This document shows, piece by piece, positions 53,072 to 60,823 of a DNA stretch of 64,000 nucleotides. The position numbers and the translations under genes were made by a program. Source of the DNA: Rubrivivax sp. (GTDB lineage: Bacteria; Pseudomonadota; Gammaproteobacteria; Burkholderiales; Burkholderiaceae_C). How positions within the stretch are numbered: position 1 is the first letter of the stretch; every line of letters starts with the position of its first letter. Location: assembly GCA_027485165.1 (NCBI GenBank), contig JAIXRN010000101.1, positions 124,001 through 188,000 of the forward strand, read 5' to 3'. The notes under the pieces are model-generated. The model made no database searches, was not told the origin of the DNA, and was given only the letters and a program-made list of their open reading frames with translations.

Positions 53072-53095
53072 GGGGCAGGGGCAGGGGCAGGGGCA
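53072..53095. repeat. Hexanucleotide repeat, (GGGGCA) x 4
   Basis: Four perfect units fill the gap between the dacC stop (53098-53100) and the binding-protein gene, close to the latter's leader. It parallels the repeat at 17051-17081. Confidence 0.95.
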
Positions 53096-53097
53096 GA

Positions 53098-54312
53098 TTA
53101 CTTGATCCACAGCCGGATGGCGTCCCAGGCGCGGCCAAAGACACCGGCCAGCGGTACGGGTTCCAGCACCACCAGCGGCACGCTGGCGATCGGGGTGCCG
53201 GCCGCGGTGCTGATCTTGATCGTGCCCACGCGCTGGCCGGCGGTCAGTGGCGCCACCAGCGGGTCGGTGCGCTCGATGGTGGTTTTGATCTTCTCGCCTT
53301 CGCCCTTGGGCACGGTGGTGAACAGCGCGCCGGGCGTGCCCAGCTTCACCTCGGCGCTGGTGCCCTTCCAAACTGGCACTGTGGCCACTGGCTTGCCGGC
53401 GTCGAAAAGGCGCAGTGCGTCCCAGGCCAGGTAGCCCCAGTTCAGCAGCTTCTGGCTTTCGGCCGCGCGCGCTTCGCGGCTGGCCGTGCCCAGCACCACG
53501 CTCAACAGCCGGCGCTGGCCGTTGGGCATGTTGCGCACCGCGCTGGCCACCAGGCAGTAGCCGGCGGTGTCGGTGTAGCCGGTCTTCATGCCGTCCACGC
53601 TGGGGTCGCGGCCCAGCAGCATGTTGCGGTTGTCCTGGCGGATGTTGTTGAAGCTGTAGTTGCGCAGCGCGTACAGCGGGTAGAAGTTCGGGTGCTCGCT
53701 GATGATGCGCGCGGCGATGGTGGCCACGTCGCGCGCGCTGCTGTAGTGGCCGGCCTCGGTCAGGCCAGTGACGTTCTTGAACTGCGTGTTCTTCAGACCC
53801 CAGGCCTGGACCTGCCGGTTCATCATGGCCACGAACGCGTCCACGCTGCCCGCCACGCCTTCGGCCAGGGCCACCGAGGCGTCGTTGCCGCTCTGCACGA
53901 TCATGCCGCGCAGCAGTTCGTCCACCTTGGGCGTCATCTTCGGGTCGATGAACATCAGCGACCCGCCGCCCTTGCGTTCGGACCAGGCGCGTTCGCTGAC
54001 CGGCAGCGTCTGGTCCAGCCCCAGCTTCTTGTCGCGCACGGCGTTGAACACCAGGTAGGCCGTCATCAGCTTGGTCAGCGAAGCCGGGTCGGCCTGTGCG
54101 TCGGCGTCGCGTTCGGCCAGCACCTGGTTGCTGGCCAGGTCGATCAGCAGGTACTGGCGTGCCGCCACCTCGGGTGGCTGTGGCGCCTGGGCCTGGGCGG
54201 CCAGCGAACTGGCCAGCAGCAGGCCCAGGGCCAGGCGGACGATCCAGTGCTGGCGCTGCCGGGAAGCGCACGAAGGGTGTGAAGGGGCAAACAACGAAGA
54301 CAGGGCAAGCAT
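53098..54312 (-). CDS. dacC: D-alanyl-D-alanine carboxypeptidase (PBP5/6 type)
   Basis: A 404-residue penicillin-binding protein that trims the terminal D-Ala from peptidoglycan stem peptides. Signal segment 'LALGLLLASSLAAQAQA'; active-site triads Ser78-Leu-Thr-Lys81, Ser141-Gly-Asn143 and Lys243-Thr-Gly245. The C-terminal PBP5 domain is present and ends in an amphipathic membrane anchor ('GVFGRAWDAIRLWIK'). The ATG at 54310-54312 follows a possible TTG start one codon earlier. Symbol choice among dacA/dacC is by similarity of the family only. Confidence 0.93.
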   Translation of the reverse strand: MLALSSLFAPSHPSCASRQRQHWIVRLALGLLLASSLAAQAQAPQPPEVAARQYLLIDLASNQVLAERDADAQADPASLTKLMTAYLVFNAVRDKKLGLDQTLPVSERAWSERKGGGSLMFIDPKMTPKVDELLRGMIVQSGNDASVALAEGVAGSVDAFVAMMNRQVQAWGLKNTQFKNVTGLTEAGHYSSARDVATIAARIISEHPNFYPLYALRNYSFNNIRQDNRNMLLGRDPSVDGMKTGYTDTAGYCLVASAVRNMPNGQRRLLSVVLGTASREARAAESQKLLNWGYLAWDALRLFDAGKPVATVPVWKGTSAEVKLGTPGALFTTVPKGEGEKIKTTIERTDPLVAPLTAGQRVGTIKISTAAGTPIASVPLVVLEPVPLAGVFGRAWDAIRLWIK

Positions 54313-54318
54313 CAAGGT

Positions 54319-54963
54319 TCAAGACGTTTCAAGAGGCGCCTGCAAGGCGCGGGTGACGATGGTCTTGAGCAGCGGCAGCTGCCCATGGAAGAAATGGCCG
54401 GCGCCAGGCACCACGACCACCGGCAGCGCCTGTGGGCGCGCCCAGTCCAGCACGGCCTGCAGCGGCACGACGTCGTCGGCTTCGCCATGCACCACCAGGG
54501 TCTGCGCGGGCACCGGCGCCAAGCTGAAACGGCTGGCCGCGGGGCCTACCAGCACCAGCCGCGCAGCCGCCCCGCCGGGTGTGCGGCCGTCGGCCAGGCG
54601 TGCCGCCAGCTGCGTGGCGACGAAGGCGCCGAAGGAAAAGCCACCGATCAGCAGCGGCTGCCCGGCCGTGCGGTGCGCCAGCAGCACGGCCTGTGCATCT
54701 TCGGTTTCGCCGCGGCCTTCGTCCCACGCCCCTTCCGAGCCGCCGACACCGCGAAAGTTCAGCCGCAGCGCGGTGTAGCCCAGGGCCACGCACGCGCGTG
54801 CCAGGGTCTGTACGACTTTGTTGTCCAGCGTGCCGCCATGCAGCGGGTGGGGGTGGCAGAGCAAGGCCAGGCCCTGTGAAGCGCCGCCCGCGGGTTCGTC
54901 GACGGCGGTTACCAGCAGCCCGGCGGGGCCGGCCACGGTCCCGCGCCGGGTGCCTGCGTTCAT
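54319..54963 (-). CDS. Alpha/beta hydrolase (dienelactone hydrolase-like)
   Basis: A 214-residue alpha/beta hydrolase of the small 'CHPHPLHGG' type. Nucleophile Ser in 'LIGGFSFGAF', Asp in 'VVHGEADDVVPL' and His in 'PGAGHFFHG' give a full triad. 'NFRGVGGSEG' follows strand four. Such proteins are annotated as hydrolases of the KANL3/Tex30 or dienelactone type; the substrate is unknown. It starts two bases after the ferredoxin gene stop and ends six bases before dacC on the same strand, so it may share its transcript. Confidence 0.85.
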   Translation of the reverse strand: MNAGTRRGTVAGPAGLLVTAVDEPAGGASQGLALLCHPHPLHGGTLDNKVVQTLARACVALGYTALRLNFRGVGGSEGAWDEGRGETEDAQAVLLAHRTAGQPLLIGGFSFGAFVATQLAARLADGRTPGGAAARLVLVGPAASRFSLAPVPAQTLVVHGEADDVVPLQAVLDWARPQALPVVVVPGAGHFFHGQLPLLKTIVTRALQAPLETS

Positions 54964-54965
54964 GC

Positions 54966-55292
54966 TCAGCGGCCGACGTCGGGTGCCAGCAGCAGCCGTT
55001 CGACAACTTGGCCGTTTTTCAGGTGCTGGTCGACGATCTCGTCGATGTCCTGCTGGTCGACGAAGGTGTACCAGGTGCCTTCCGGGTAGACCACGGCCAC
55101 CGGGCCACCGGCACAGCGGTCCAGGCAGCCAGCCTTGTTCACGCGCACGCCGCCCGGCCCGGCCAGGCCTTCGGCCTTCACGCGCTGCTTGCAGTGGTCG
55201 AAGCCGGCCTGGGCGTCGTGCTGCGCGCAGGCCGCTTCGCCATTGCTGCGCTGGTTTAGGCAGAAGAAGACGTGGTGCTTGTAATAGCTCAT
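54966..55292 (-). CDS. Thioredoxin-like [2Fe-2S] ferredoxin
   Basis: A 108-residue ferredoxin of the thioredoxin-fold class. The probable cluster ligands are Cys11 in 'HVFFCLNQR', one of Cys22 or Cys34, and the two Cys in 'VNKAGCLDRCAGGPVAVVYP', as in the NuoE-related family. 'GTWYTFVDQQDIDEIVDQHL' is the conserved C-terminal part. It is a small electron carrier with unknown partner. Immediately followed by the hydrolase gene (two-base gap). Confidence 0.88.
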   Translation of the reverse strand: MSYYKHHVFFCLNQRSNGEAACAQHDAQAGFDHCKQRVKAEGLAGPGGVRVNKAGCLDRCAGGPVAVVYPEGTWYTFVDQQDIDEIVDQHLKNGQVVERLLLAPDVGR

Positions 55293-55316
55293 GCGCAGGA
55301 TTGTAGGCAGCGGGTT

Positions 55317-56456
55317 TCAGGCCTCCGGCCTGCGCTGGGCCAGCCGGGCCAGCAGCCAGCCCATGGCGGCGAAAGGCCACAGCCAGCCCAGCCACTGGGC
55401 CAGCCCGTGGAAGCGCACGAAGCGGCCTTGTTCCCAGGCCTGCAGCGACTGCGCGAAATAGGGGTCGTCGGGCGCCTGTGTGACGCCTGCAACCAGCCCG
55501 GTCAGCGCCATCAGGCCCACACCCGCCACCAGGCGCGGCGGCAGCGGCGCCAGCAGCGTGGCCGCCAGCAGCCCGCAGGCCAGCCCCGGCACCGCGTGGG
55601 GCGTGAGCCAGGCCAGGGCGTGCGCGGGGCCGTAGTTCAGCGCCGTGGACAGCGTCATGCCGGCCAGTGCCAGGCCCAGCGCCCCGCCGGCCAGCAGCAG
55701 GCGCCGCCAGCCCGGGCGCGCTGCGCTGTAGGCCACCAGGCACGGTGCCAGCAGCCCCAGCGCCGTGACCAGGGTTTCGCCCAGCGGCCGCAGCGGCGGG
55801 CCGGCGCTGCTGGAAGCCGCCAGCAGCGCATGGGCCGGTTCCGCCCAAGCCACGCCGTCCAGCAGCTGCGCCAGGCTGTCGCGCAGCAGGGGTAGGCCCT
55901 GGCCCAGGCCCAGCGGTACAGGGGCCGGAAAGAGCAGGGCAGCCGGCCACAGCGCCAGCAGGGCCAGCGCTCCGGCGCTGTGGGGCAGGAACCAGCGTCG
56001 CTGCATGCGCTGCCAGCGCCGCAGCAAGCCCAGCGCCATGGCAGCGCCAGCCAGCAGCGCGCCGGTCGCCGCGCCGCCGGCGTTCAGGGCCAGGTCCTTC
56101 AGCGAAGGGTGGCGGCCGGGCAGGAACTGCTGCGCCAGTTCACTGGCATATGACAACCCGGCTGGCAGTAGCACGGCCGCTGCCAGCGCCAGCGCCATGG
56201 GCGCGGCGCGGCGCAGGGCCAGGAACACCAGCGCCCCCAGCGGGGCGTAGCCCAGCAGGTTGAAGACCATGTCGTAGTGGTCGATCCACGGCGGCCAGGG
56301 CAGCAGCGCCAGGTCGGCCAGGGCCAGGCCCGGGGGCCAGCGCCAGTCGCTGAAGGGGTAGAGACTGGCGTACAGCACCAGGGCCACATAGGCCCAGGCC
56401 AGTGGGGTGGCCGAGCTGCGCTGGCGCTGGCCGGCGGCGGGCAGGGCGTCGGGCAC
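55317..56456 (-). CDS. VanZ-like membrane protein
   Basis: A 379-residue polytopic protein. Its first ~130 residues are VanZ-like ('LYPFSDWRWP', 'HYDMVFNLLGYAPLGALVFL', 'ASELAQQFLPGRHPSLKDLA'). The rest is a set of further hydrophobic helices with no family I can name. VanZ is a minor teicoplanin-resistance protein, but most bacterial VanZ-like proteins have no known function. The start is GTG at 56454-56456, eleven bases after the hemJ stop. It is in the same direction as hemJ and probably on its transcript. Confidence 0.78.
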   Translation of the reverse strand: MPDALPAAGQRQRSSATPLAWAYVALVLYASLYPFSDWRWPPGLALADLALLPWPPWIDHYDMVFNLLGYAPLGALVFLALRRAAPMALALAAAVLLPAGLSYASELAQQFLPGRHPSLKDLALNAGGAATGALLAGAAMALGLLRRWQRMQRRWFLPHSAGALALLALWPAALLFPAPVPLGLGQGLPLLRDSLAQLLDGVAWAEPAHALLAASSSAGPPLRPLGETLVTALGLLAPCLVAYSAARPGWRRLLLAGGALGLALAGMTLSTALNYGPAHALAWLTPHAVPGLACGLLAATLLAPLPPRLVAGVGLMALTGLVAGVTQAPDDPYFAQSLQAWEQGRFVRFHGLAQWLGWLWPFAAMGWLLARLAQRRPEA

Positions 56457-56467
56457 GTGGGGTGGGC

Positions 56468-56905
56468 CTAAAAGGGCTTGACCACCACCAGCACCACGAT
56501 GGCGGCGAACAGCAGCACCGAGGCTTCGTTGAACAGGCGGTACCACTTGTGCGTACGGCGGTTGCCGCCGGTCTCGAACCCGCGCAGCAGCTTGCGGCAC
56601 ATGTGGTGGTAGCCGATCACGCCCAGCACCAGCAGAAGCTTGGCGTGCATCCAGCCACTGCGCAGGAAGCCGCCACCGAAGCCCAGCCACAGCCAGGCGC
56701 CCAGCACCAGGGCCGGCACCATCAGCAGGCCCGAGAAGCGGTACAGCTTGCGCGCCATCAGCAGCAGGCGTTCGCGTTCGGCATGGCTGTCGGGCGGCAC
56801 CATCGCCAGGTTCACGAACAGGCGCGGCAGGTAGAACAGACCAGCAAACCAGCTGGCGACGAACACGATGTGGAAGGCCTTGACCCAGAGGTAAGCGGAA
56901 CTCAT
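56468..56905 (-). CDS. hemJ: Protoporphyrinogen IX oxidase, HemJ type
   Basis: A 145-residue four-helix membrane protein. The N-terminal 'WVKAFHIVFVASWFAGLFYL' carries the conserved His and 'PRLFV'. The later 'SGWMHAKLLLVLGVIGYHHM' and 'KWYRLFNEASVLLFAAIVVL' match HemJ, the heme-b-containing oxidase that makes protoporphyrin IX for heme and bacteriochlorophyll. It was formerly annotated as CopD-like or 'UPF0093'. Its divergent neighbour is hemB, another tetrapyrrole gene. A structured RNA with a terminator (56959-57075) lies directly upstream on its strand. Confidence 0.85.
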   Translation of the reverse strand: MSSAYLWVKAFHIVFVASWFAGLFYLPRLFVNLAMVPPDSHAERERLLLMARKLYRFSGLLMVPALVLGAWLWLGFGGGFLRSGWMHAKLLLVLGVIGYHHMCRKLLRGFETGGNRRTHKWYRLFNEASVLLFAAIVVLVVVKPF

Positions 56906-56958
56906 CGTGACGATTATGCGCAGGGGGCGCCGCGGGCCGTCACGGCATGCTGCTGCGC

Positions 56959-56991
56959 AAAAAAAGAGGCCCTGGCACGGGGCCAGGGCCT
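56959..56991 (-). terminator. Intrinsic terminator, 10-bp stem plus seven T
   Basis: On the plus strand AGGCCCTGGC (56967-56976) and GCCAGGGCCT (56982-56991) flank ACGGG; seven A (56959-56965) precede, so on the minus strand a perfect 10-bp stem is followed by C and TTTTTTT. It is the strongest classical terminator in the window and lies upstream, not downstream, of a minus-strand gene. Confidence 0.92.
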
Positions 56992-57075
56992 GCAAGCCTT
57001 ATCGCTGTCATCACGCTAAGGCGCCTGCTCAGGGAGGAAAAGCAGGGGAACAACAGCCTGACGGCTATCATCCCG
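56959..57075 (-). ncRNA. Candidate structured small RNA or hemJ leader attenuator
   Basis: On the minus strand, four stem-loops follow one another from 5' to 3'. P1 is AGCC/GGCT (57066-57055). P2 is CCTGCT/AGCAGG (57046-57024) with the loop TTTCCTCCCTG. P3 is GCCTTA/TAAGGC (57022-56996). P4 is the intrinsic terminator (56991-56967) ending in seven T. A -10-like TACTAT lies at 57086-57081; the -35 is weak. No ORF of note is present. The P2 loop (CCUCCC) could pair with Shine-Dalgarno sequences. It does not match 4.5S, tmRNA or 6S RNA as I know them. It is either an independent ~115-base sRNA or a leader upstream of hemJ. Confidence 0.65.
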
Positions 57076-57178
57076 GACGAATAGTAACGCAGCCCTTTAC
57101 CGCAGCACAGACCGCATGGCGCAAGGAATTGCAAGCCGTTGTGGCCCGGCGTGGCGGGCACAACCGACCAGCCCGCGC

Positions 57179-58183
57179 ATGCACACCCCCCCGCCCTTTC
57201 CCAGCAGCCGGCCGCGCCGTCTGCGCCGTGATGCCTACACACGCGCCCTGGTGCGCGAACACCGGCTGGGCAGTGAAGACCTGATCCTGCCGGTGTTCGT
57301 GCTCGACGGCGAACGGCGAGTCGAAGACGTGGCCAGCATGCCCGGTGTGCAGCGCCGCAGCCTGGATGGCATCTACGGCCTGGCTGAACAGTGCGTGGCA
57401 CTGGGCGTACCGGTGATGGCACTGTTCCCCGTCATCGCCAAGGAACTGAAGACGCCCGACGGCATCGAGGCCACCAACCCCGACGGCCTGGTGCCGCGCG
57501 CGGTGCGCGAACTGAAGCGCCGCTTCCCGCAGCTGGGCATCCTGACCGATGTCGCGCTGGACCCGTACACGAGCCACGGCCAGGACGGGCTGCTGGACGA
57601 CACCGGCTACATCGTCAACGACAGCACCGTGGCCGTGCTGCGCCAGCAGGCCCTGGTACAGGCGCAGGCGGGCGTGGACATCGTGGCGCCCAGCGACATG
57701 ATGGACGGCAGGATTGGAGCGATTCGCGCGGAGCTTGAATCGCGCGGCGCCATCCACACCCGCATCATGGCCTACAGCGCCAAGTACGCCAGCGCCTTCT
57801 ACGGCCCGTTCCGCGACGCCGTGGGCAGCGCGGGCAACTTGGGGCGTGCCGACAAGAAGGTCTACCAGATGGACCCGGGCAACACCGACGAAGCCCTGCG
57901 CGAAGTGGCGCTGGACATCGCCGAAGGTGCCGACATGGTGATGGTCAAGCCCGGCATGCCGTACCTGGACATCGTGCGCCGCGTGAAGGACGAATTCCGC
58001 GTGCCCACCTTCGCCTACCAGGTGAGCGGCGAATACGCGATGCTCAAGGCCGCGGCCGCCAACGGCTGGCTGGACCACGACGCGGTGATGATGGAAAGCC
58101 TGCTGGCCTTCAAACGTGCCGGTGCCGACGGCGTGCTGACTTACTTCGCGCTGGACGCGGCGCGCCTCGTCCGCCAGGCCTGA
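57179..58183 (+). CDS. hemB: Delta-aminolevulinic acid dehydratase (porphobilinogen synthase)
   Basis: Condenses two 5-aminolevulinate molecules to porphobilinogen in the tetrapyrrole pathway. The 334-residue enzyme has active-site Lys202 ('AYSAKYASAFYGPFR') and Lys257 ('MVMVKPGMPYLDI'). The metal loop reads 'LTDVALDPYTSHGQDG' without the three Cys of Zn-enzymes, so it is the Mg-dependent type. 'DEAL.EVALDIAEGADMVMV' is conserved. It is divergent from hemJ and the ncRNA across about 270 bases. Upstream Met codons would extend into that gap and are not used. Confidence 0.96.
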   Translation: MHTPPPFPSSRPRRLRRDAYTRALVREHRLGSEDLILPVFVLDGERRVEDVASMPGVQRRSLDGIYGLAEQCVALGVPVMALFPVIAKELKTPDGIEATNPDGLVPRAVRELKRRFPQLGILTDVALDPYTSHGQDGLLDDTGYIVNDSTVAVLRQQALVQAQAGVDIVAPSDMMDGRIGAIRAELESRGAIHTRIMAYSAKYASAFYGPFRDAVGSAGNLGRADKKVYQMDPGNTDEALREVALDIAEGADMVMVKPGMPYLDIVRRVKDEFRVPTFAYQVSGEYAMLKAAAANGWLDHDAVMMESLLAFKRAGADGVLTYFALDAARLVRQA

Positions 58184-58227
58184 AGCCCCGGCTGCTGACA
58201 GCAGGGCCAGGGCGGGATTCGGGGCGC

Positions 58228-59328
58228 ATGCGCATCTTCCACATCACCAACGACCAGTTCCTGGAACTGCCGTCGATGCCCGCAACATTGCCCGCAGATG
58301 GCTTCCTGTGGGTGGGCAGCGCACGGCGCGAATTCGAGGTGTCGACGCCCGATGTTCAGGCAGCGCTGCAGTGCTGGACAGGCGGTCAGCTGGTGGACCT
58401 GCACCTGGCCGACCTGCTGAACAACCAGCTGCCCAGCCATTTCGACTACACGTCCTGGTACGACCTGATGGTGTTCCGCCGCCTGGCCGCGGGGGCGGGC
58501 AGCGCCGCACTGTTCATCGACGAAGCCCATGGCACGCTGGCGTCGGCCAAGCAGGCGCTGGACGCCATCGACACCAGCCCGGTGGGCTTTGCGGTCTTCG
58601 ACCGCGTGCTCGTCACCGTCCACCCCACCGATTGTGCCGTGCGCGATCACTTCGCCCAGCGCATGGCCGGCCTGGTGGTCGACCGCGATGCGCGCGACCA
58701 GCGCGGCAGCGCACGCCTGCCTGCCAGCCCTGCCGACCTGATGCTGCGCATGGTGAACCACATGGTCGACAGCTACCTGGACCTGCGGCGCCTGCTCACC
58801 CGCCAGCTGGGCTACCTGCAGCAGGAATTGCTGAACCCGCGCAGCGGCTTCAACGACTGGCAGGTGCTGCTGGATTCACGCAACGCACTGCACATGCTGG
58901 AAGACACCTGCGAAGACCAGCGTGCCGCCGTGCAGGAATGGATCGACGCGCTGGACGAATGGCCAGACGAGACCGAGCCCGACAAGCGCCGCGAACGTGA
59001 ACTGCTGCGCGTGCGTTCGCGCGACGTGCTGGAACATGTGGAACGGGTACTGGGCCATGTGCGCCGCTTGGAACAGAGCGCCGAGACGTCCGTGCAGATG
59101 CACTTCAGCGCCCTGGGCCACCGCACCAACGACATCATGCGCACGCTGACCGTGCTGACGGCCATCTTCCTGCCGCTGAACCTGATCACAGGCTTCTTCG
59201 GCATGAACTTCGACAGCCTGCCCTTGATCCATTCCGCCACGGGTTTCTGGGTGGCCTTCGCGCTGATGGTGGCGGTGGGCGTGGGCCTGGTGAGCTTCTT
59301 CTGGCGCAAGCGCTACCTGGGGCGCTGA
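58228..59328 (+). CDS. CorA-family Mg2+/divalent cation channel
   Basis: A 366-residue CorA-like protein. A large cytoplasmic N-terminal domain with a long helix ('MLRMVNHMVDSYLDLRRLLT' to 'QMHFSALGHRTNDIMRTLTV') leads to the two C-terminal helices. The selectivity motif is 'GFFGMNFDSLPLI', the GMN signature of CorA proteins. It transports Mg2+ (or Co2+, Ni2+, Zn2+ in subfamilies). The final cytoplasmic tail is basic ('WRKRYLGR'). It lies 44 bases after hemB in the same direction; HemB here uses Mg, but a functional link is only a guess. Confidence 0.92.
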   Translation: MRIFHITNDQFLELPSMPATLPADGFLWVGSARREFEVSTPDVQAALQCWTGGQLVDLHLADLLNNQLPSHFDYTSWYDLMVFRRLAAGAGSAALFIDEAHGTLASAKQALDAIDTSPVGFAVFDRVLVTVHPTDCAVRDHFAQRMAGLVVDRDARDQRGSARLPASPADLMLRMVNHMVDSYLDLRRLLTRQLGYLQQELLNPRSGFNDWQVLLDSRNALHMLEDTCEDQRAAVQEWIDALDEWPDETEPDKRRERELLRVRSRDVLEHVERVLGHVRRLEQSAETSVQMHFSALGHRTNDIMRTLTVLTAIFLPLNLITGFFGMNFDSLPLIHSATGFWVAFALMVAVGVGLVSFFWRKRYLGR

Positions 59329-59359
59329 CCCTGCGCGCCTGCTGGTGCGCCAGCCGCAC

Positions 59360-60823
59360 TCAGATGGGCCGCTGGCGGGCCAAAGGCGGGTTGCGGGCGA
59401 AGTAGTTGCGTACGCCGCTGGTGATGGCGTCGACCAGTTCGCGCCGGTAGGCCGGGTCGCGCAGCTGGGCTTCTTCATCGGGGTTTGAGATGAAGGCGGT
59501 CTCGACCAGGATGCTGGGGATGTCTGGCGCCTTCAGCACCGCGAAGCCGGCCTGTTCCACCTGGCGCTTGTGCAGCCGCCCCACCCGGCCCAGCGGGCCC
59601 AGCACTTCGCGACCCAGCTTCAGGCTGTCCTTGATCTGCGCCGTGGTCGACATGTCCAGCATCGCCTGCAGCAGCTGGCGGTCCTTCACGCCGGCCACGT
59701 TCACGCCGCCGACCTGGTCTGACGAGTTCTCGCGCTGCGCCATCCAGCGCGCGGCGGCGCTGCTGGCGCCGCTGGTGGACAGCGCGTAGACGCTGGCGCC
59801 ACGCGCTTCCTGGCGCATGAAGGCGTCGGCGTGGATGCTGATGAACAGGTCGGCCTGTACGCGCCGGGCCTTGCGCACGCGTTCGTTCAGCGGCACGAAG
59901 TAGTCGCCATCGCGGGTGAGCATCACGCGCACGCCGGGCAGTGCGTTCAGGCGTTCGCGCAGCTGCAGCGCGATGGCCAGCACGACGTCCTTTTCGCGCA
60001 GACCGGTGGGGCCGATGGCGCCTGGGTCCTCACCCCCATGGCCAGGGTCCAGTGCCACGATCACCAGCCGGTCCACACGCCGCCGTTCGGCAGGCGTGGG
60101 GGGCTCAGGTGCTGGCGCTGGCGCTGGCGTGCTGAACGGGGCGGGCAGCAGGGCGGGCGCTGAAGCCGCTGGTGCGGATAGGGCTGCGGCTGAAGCCGCT
60201 GGTGCAGAGAGGGCTGCGGGGGCCGACGCTGCCGCCGCGGCGGCTGCCGGTGCAGGTGCGGCGGCGTTTGCAGGCTGTTCGATGCGCGCGATCAGCTCGC
60301 CCAGCGCGTCCTGCACGGCCCGGGCGGCAAGCGCTTCGGCCGCTTCCTTGTCGCGCAGCAGGGCCAGCAGCGGGTCGGTTTCCTGCACCGGGTACAGGTC
60401 GAACACCAGCCGTTGCTGGTAGGCCGCCACGGGCGCCAGCGTGAACTGCTGCGGCCGGATGGCCTGGCGCAGGTCGAACACCAGCCGCACCACGCGCGGC
60501 TGGTACTGGCCCACGCGCACCCCGGCGATGTAGGGGTCGTCGGGCCGCACCTTGCCCACCAGTTCGCGCAGCGCGTCGCGCAGTTCCAGACCGTCGATGT
60601 CCACCACCAGGCGGTAGGGCATTTCGGTGACCTGATGGCGCGCCACCAGTGGGGTGTCGGACTCGATCGTCACCCGCGTGTAGGCCTTCGCTGGCCAGAC
60701 ACGCACCGCCAGGATGGCCGCGCCGCGGGCGATCTGCGCCGTGCCCAGCAGCAGCACGGCGCTGCCCAGGCGGGCCAGCGCGCGGCGGCGGGGCAGCAGC
60801 AGCGGACGCGGGGGTAGCTTCAC
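59360..60823 (-). CDS. amiC: N-acetylmuramoyl-L-alanine amidase (AmiC type)
   Basis: A 487-residue periplasmic amidase that cleaves the MurNAc-L-Ala bond during septum splitting. An N-terminal twin-arginine-like leader ('RRRALARLGSAVLLLG') suggests Tat export as for E. coli AmiC. An AMIN domain (~40-145) is followed by an Ala/Pro/Ser linker (~185-235). The Amidase_3 domain has Zn ligands in 'ALDPGHGGEDPGAIG', 'REKDVVLAIA' and 'LFISIHADAF', with the catalytic Glu in 'ILVETAFISNP'. The GTG start overlaps the tsaE stop by four bases. The linker is encoded in part by a 30-bp tandem repeat. Confidence 0.94.
   Translation of the reverse strand: MKLPPRPLLLPRRRALARLGSAVLLLGTAQIARGAAILAVRVWPAKAYTRVTIESDTPLVARHQVTEMPYRLVVDIDGLELRDALRELVGKVRPDDPYIAGVRVGQYQPRVVRLVFDLRQAIRPQQFTLAPVAAYQQRLVFDLYPVQETDPLLALLRDKEAAEALAARAVQDALGELIARIEQPANAAAPAPAAAAAAASAPAALSAPAASAAALSAPAASAPALLPAPFSTPAPAPAPEPPTPAERRRVDRLVIVALDPGHGGEDPGAIGPTGLREKDVVLAIALQLRERLNALPGVRVMLTRDGDYFVPLNERVRKARRVQADLFISIHADAFMRQEARGASVYALSTSGASSAAARWMAQRENSSDQVGGVNVAGVKDRQLLQAMLDMSTTAQIKDSLKLGREVLGPLGRVGRLHKRQVEQAGFAVLKAPDIPSILVETAFISNPDEEAQLRDPAYRRELVDAITSGVRNYFARNPPLARQRPI
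60159..60218 (-). repeat. 30-bp tandem repeat in the amiC linker
   Basis: Two 30-base copies (60159-60188, 60189-60218) differ at only two or three bases and encode the duplicated 'SAPAASA' block of the AmiC interdomain linker. Being ten codons long it keeps the frame if units are gained or lost. Confidence 0.9.

Noticed and set aside
56468..56905. Copper-resistance protein CopD for the small four-helix protein
   Set aside because: The 'WFAGLFYLPRLFV' segment, the 145-residue length and the adjacent hemB gene fit HemJ much better; no copper-binding residues or cop genes are nearby.
56959..57086. Assignment of the hemJ-hemB RNA as 6S, 4.5S or tmRNA
   Set aside because: It lacks the 4.5S GGAAGCAG-type core, a tRNA-like end, and the long open-bubble helix with its usual neighbour gene expected for 6S RNA.
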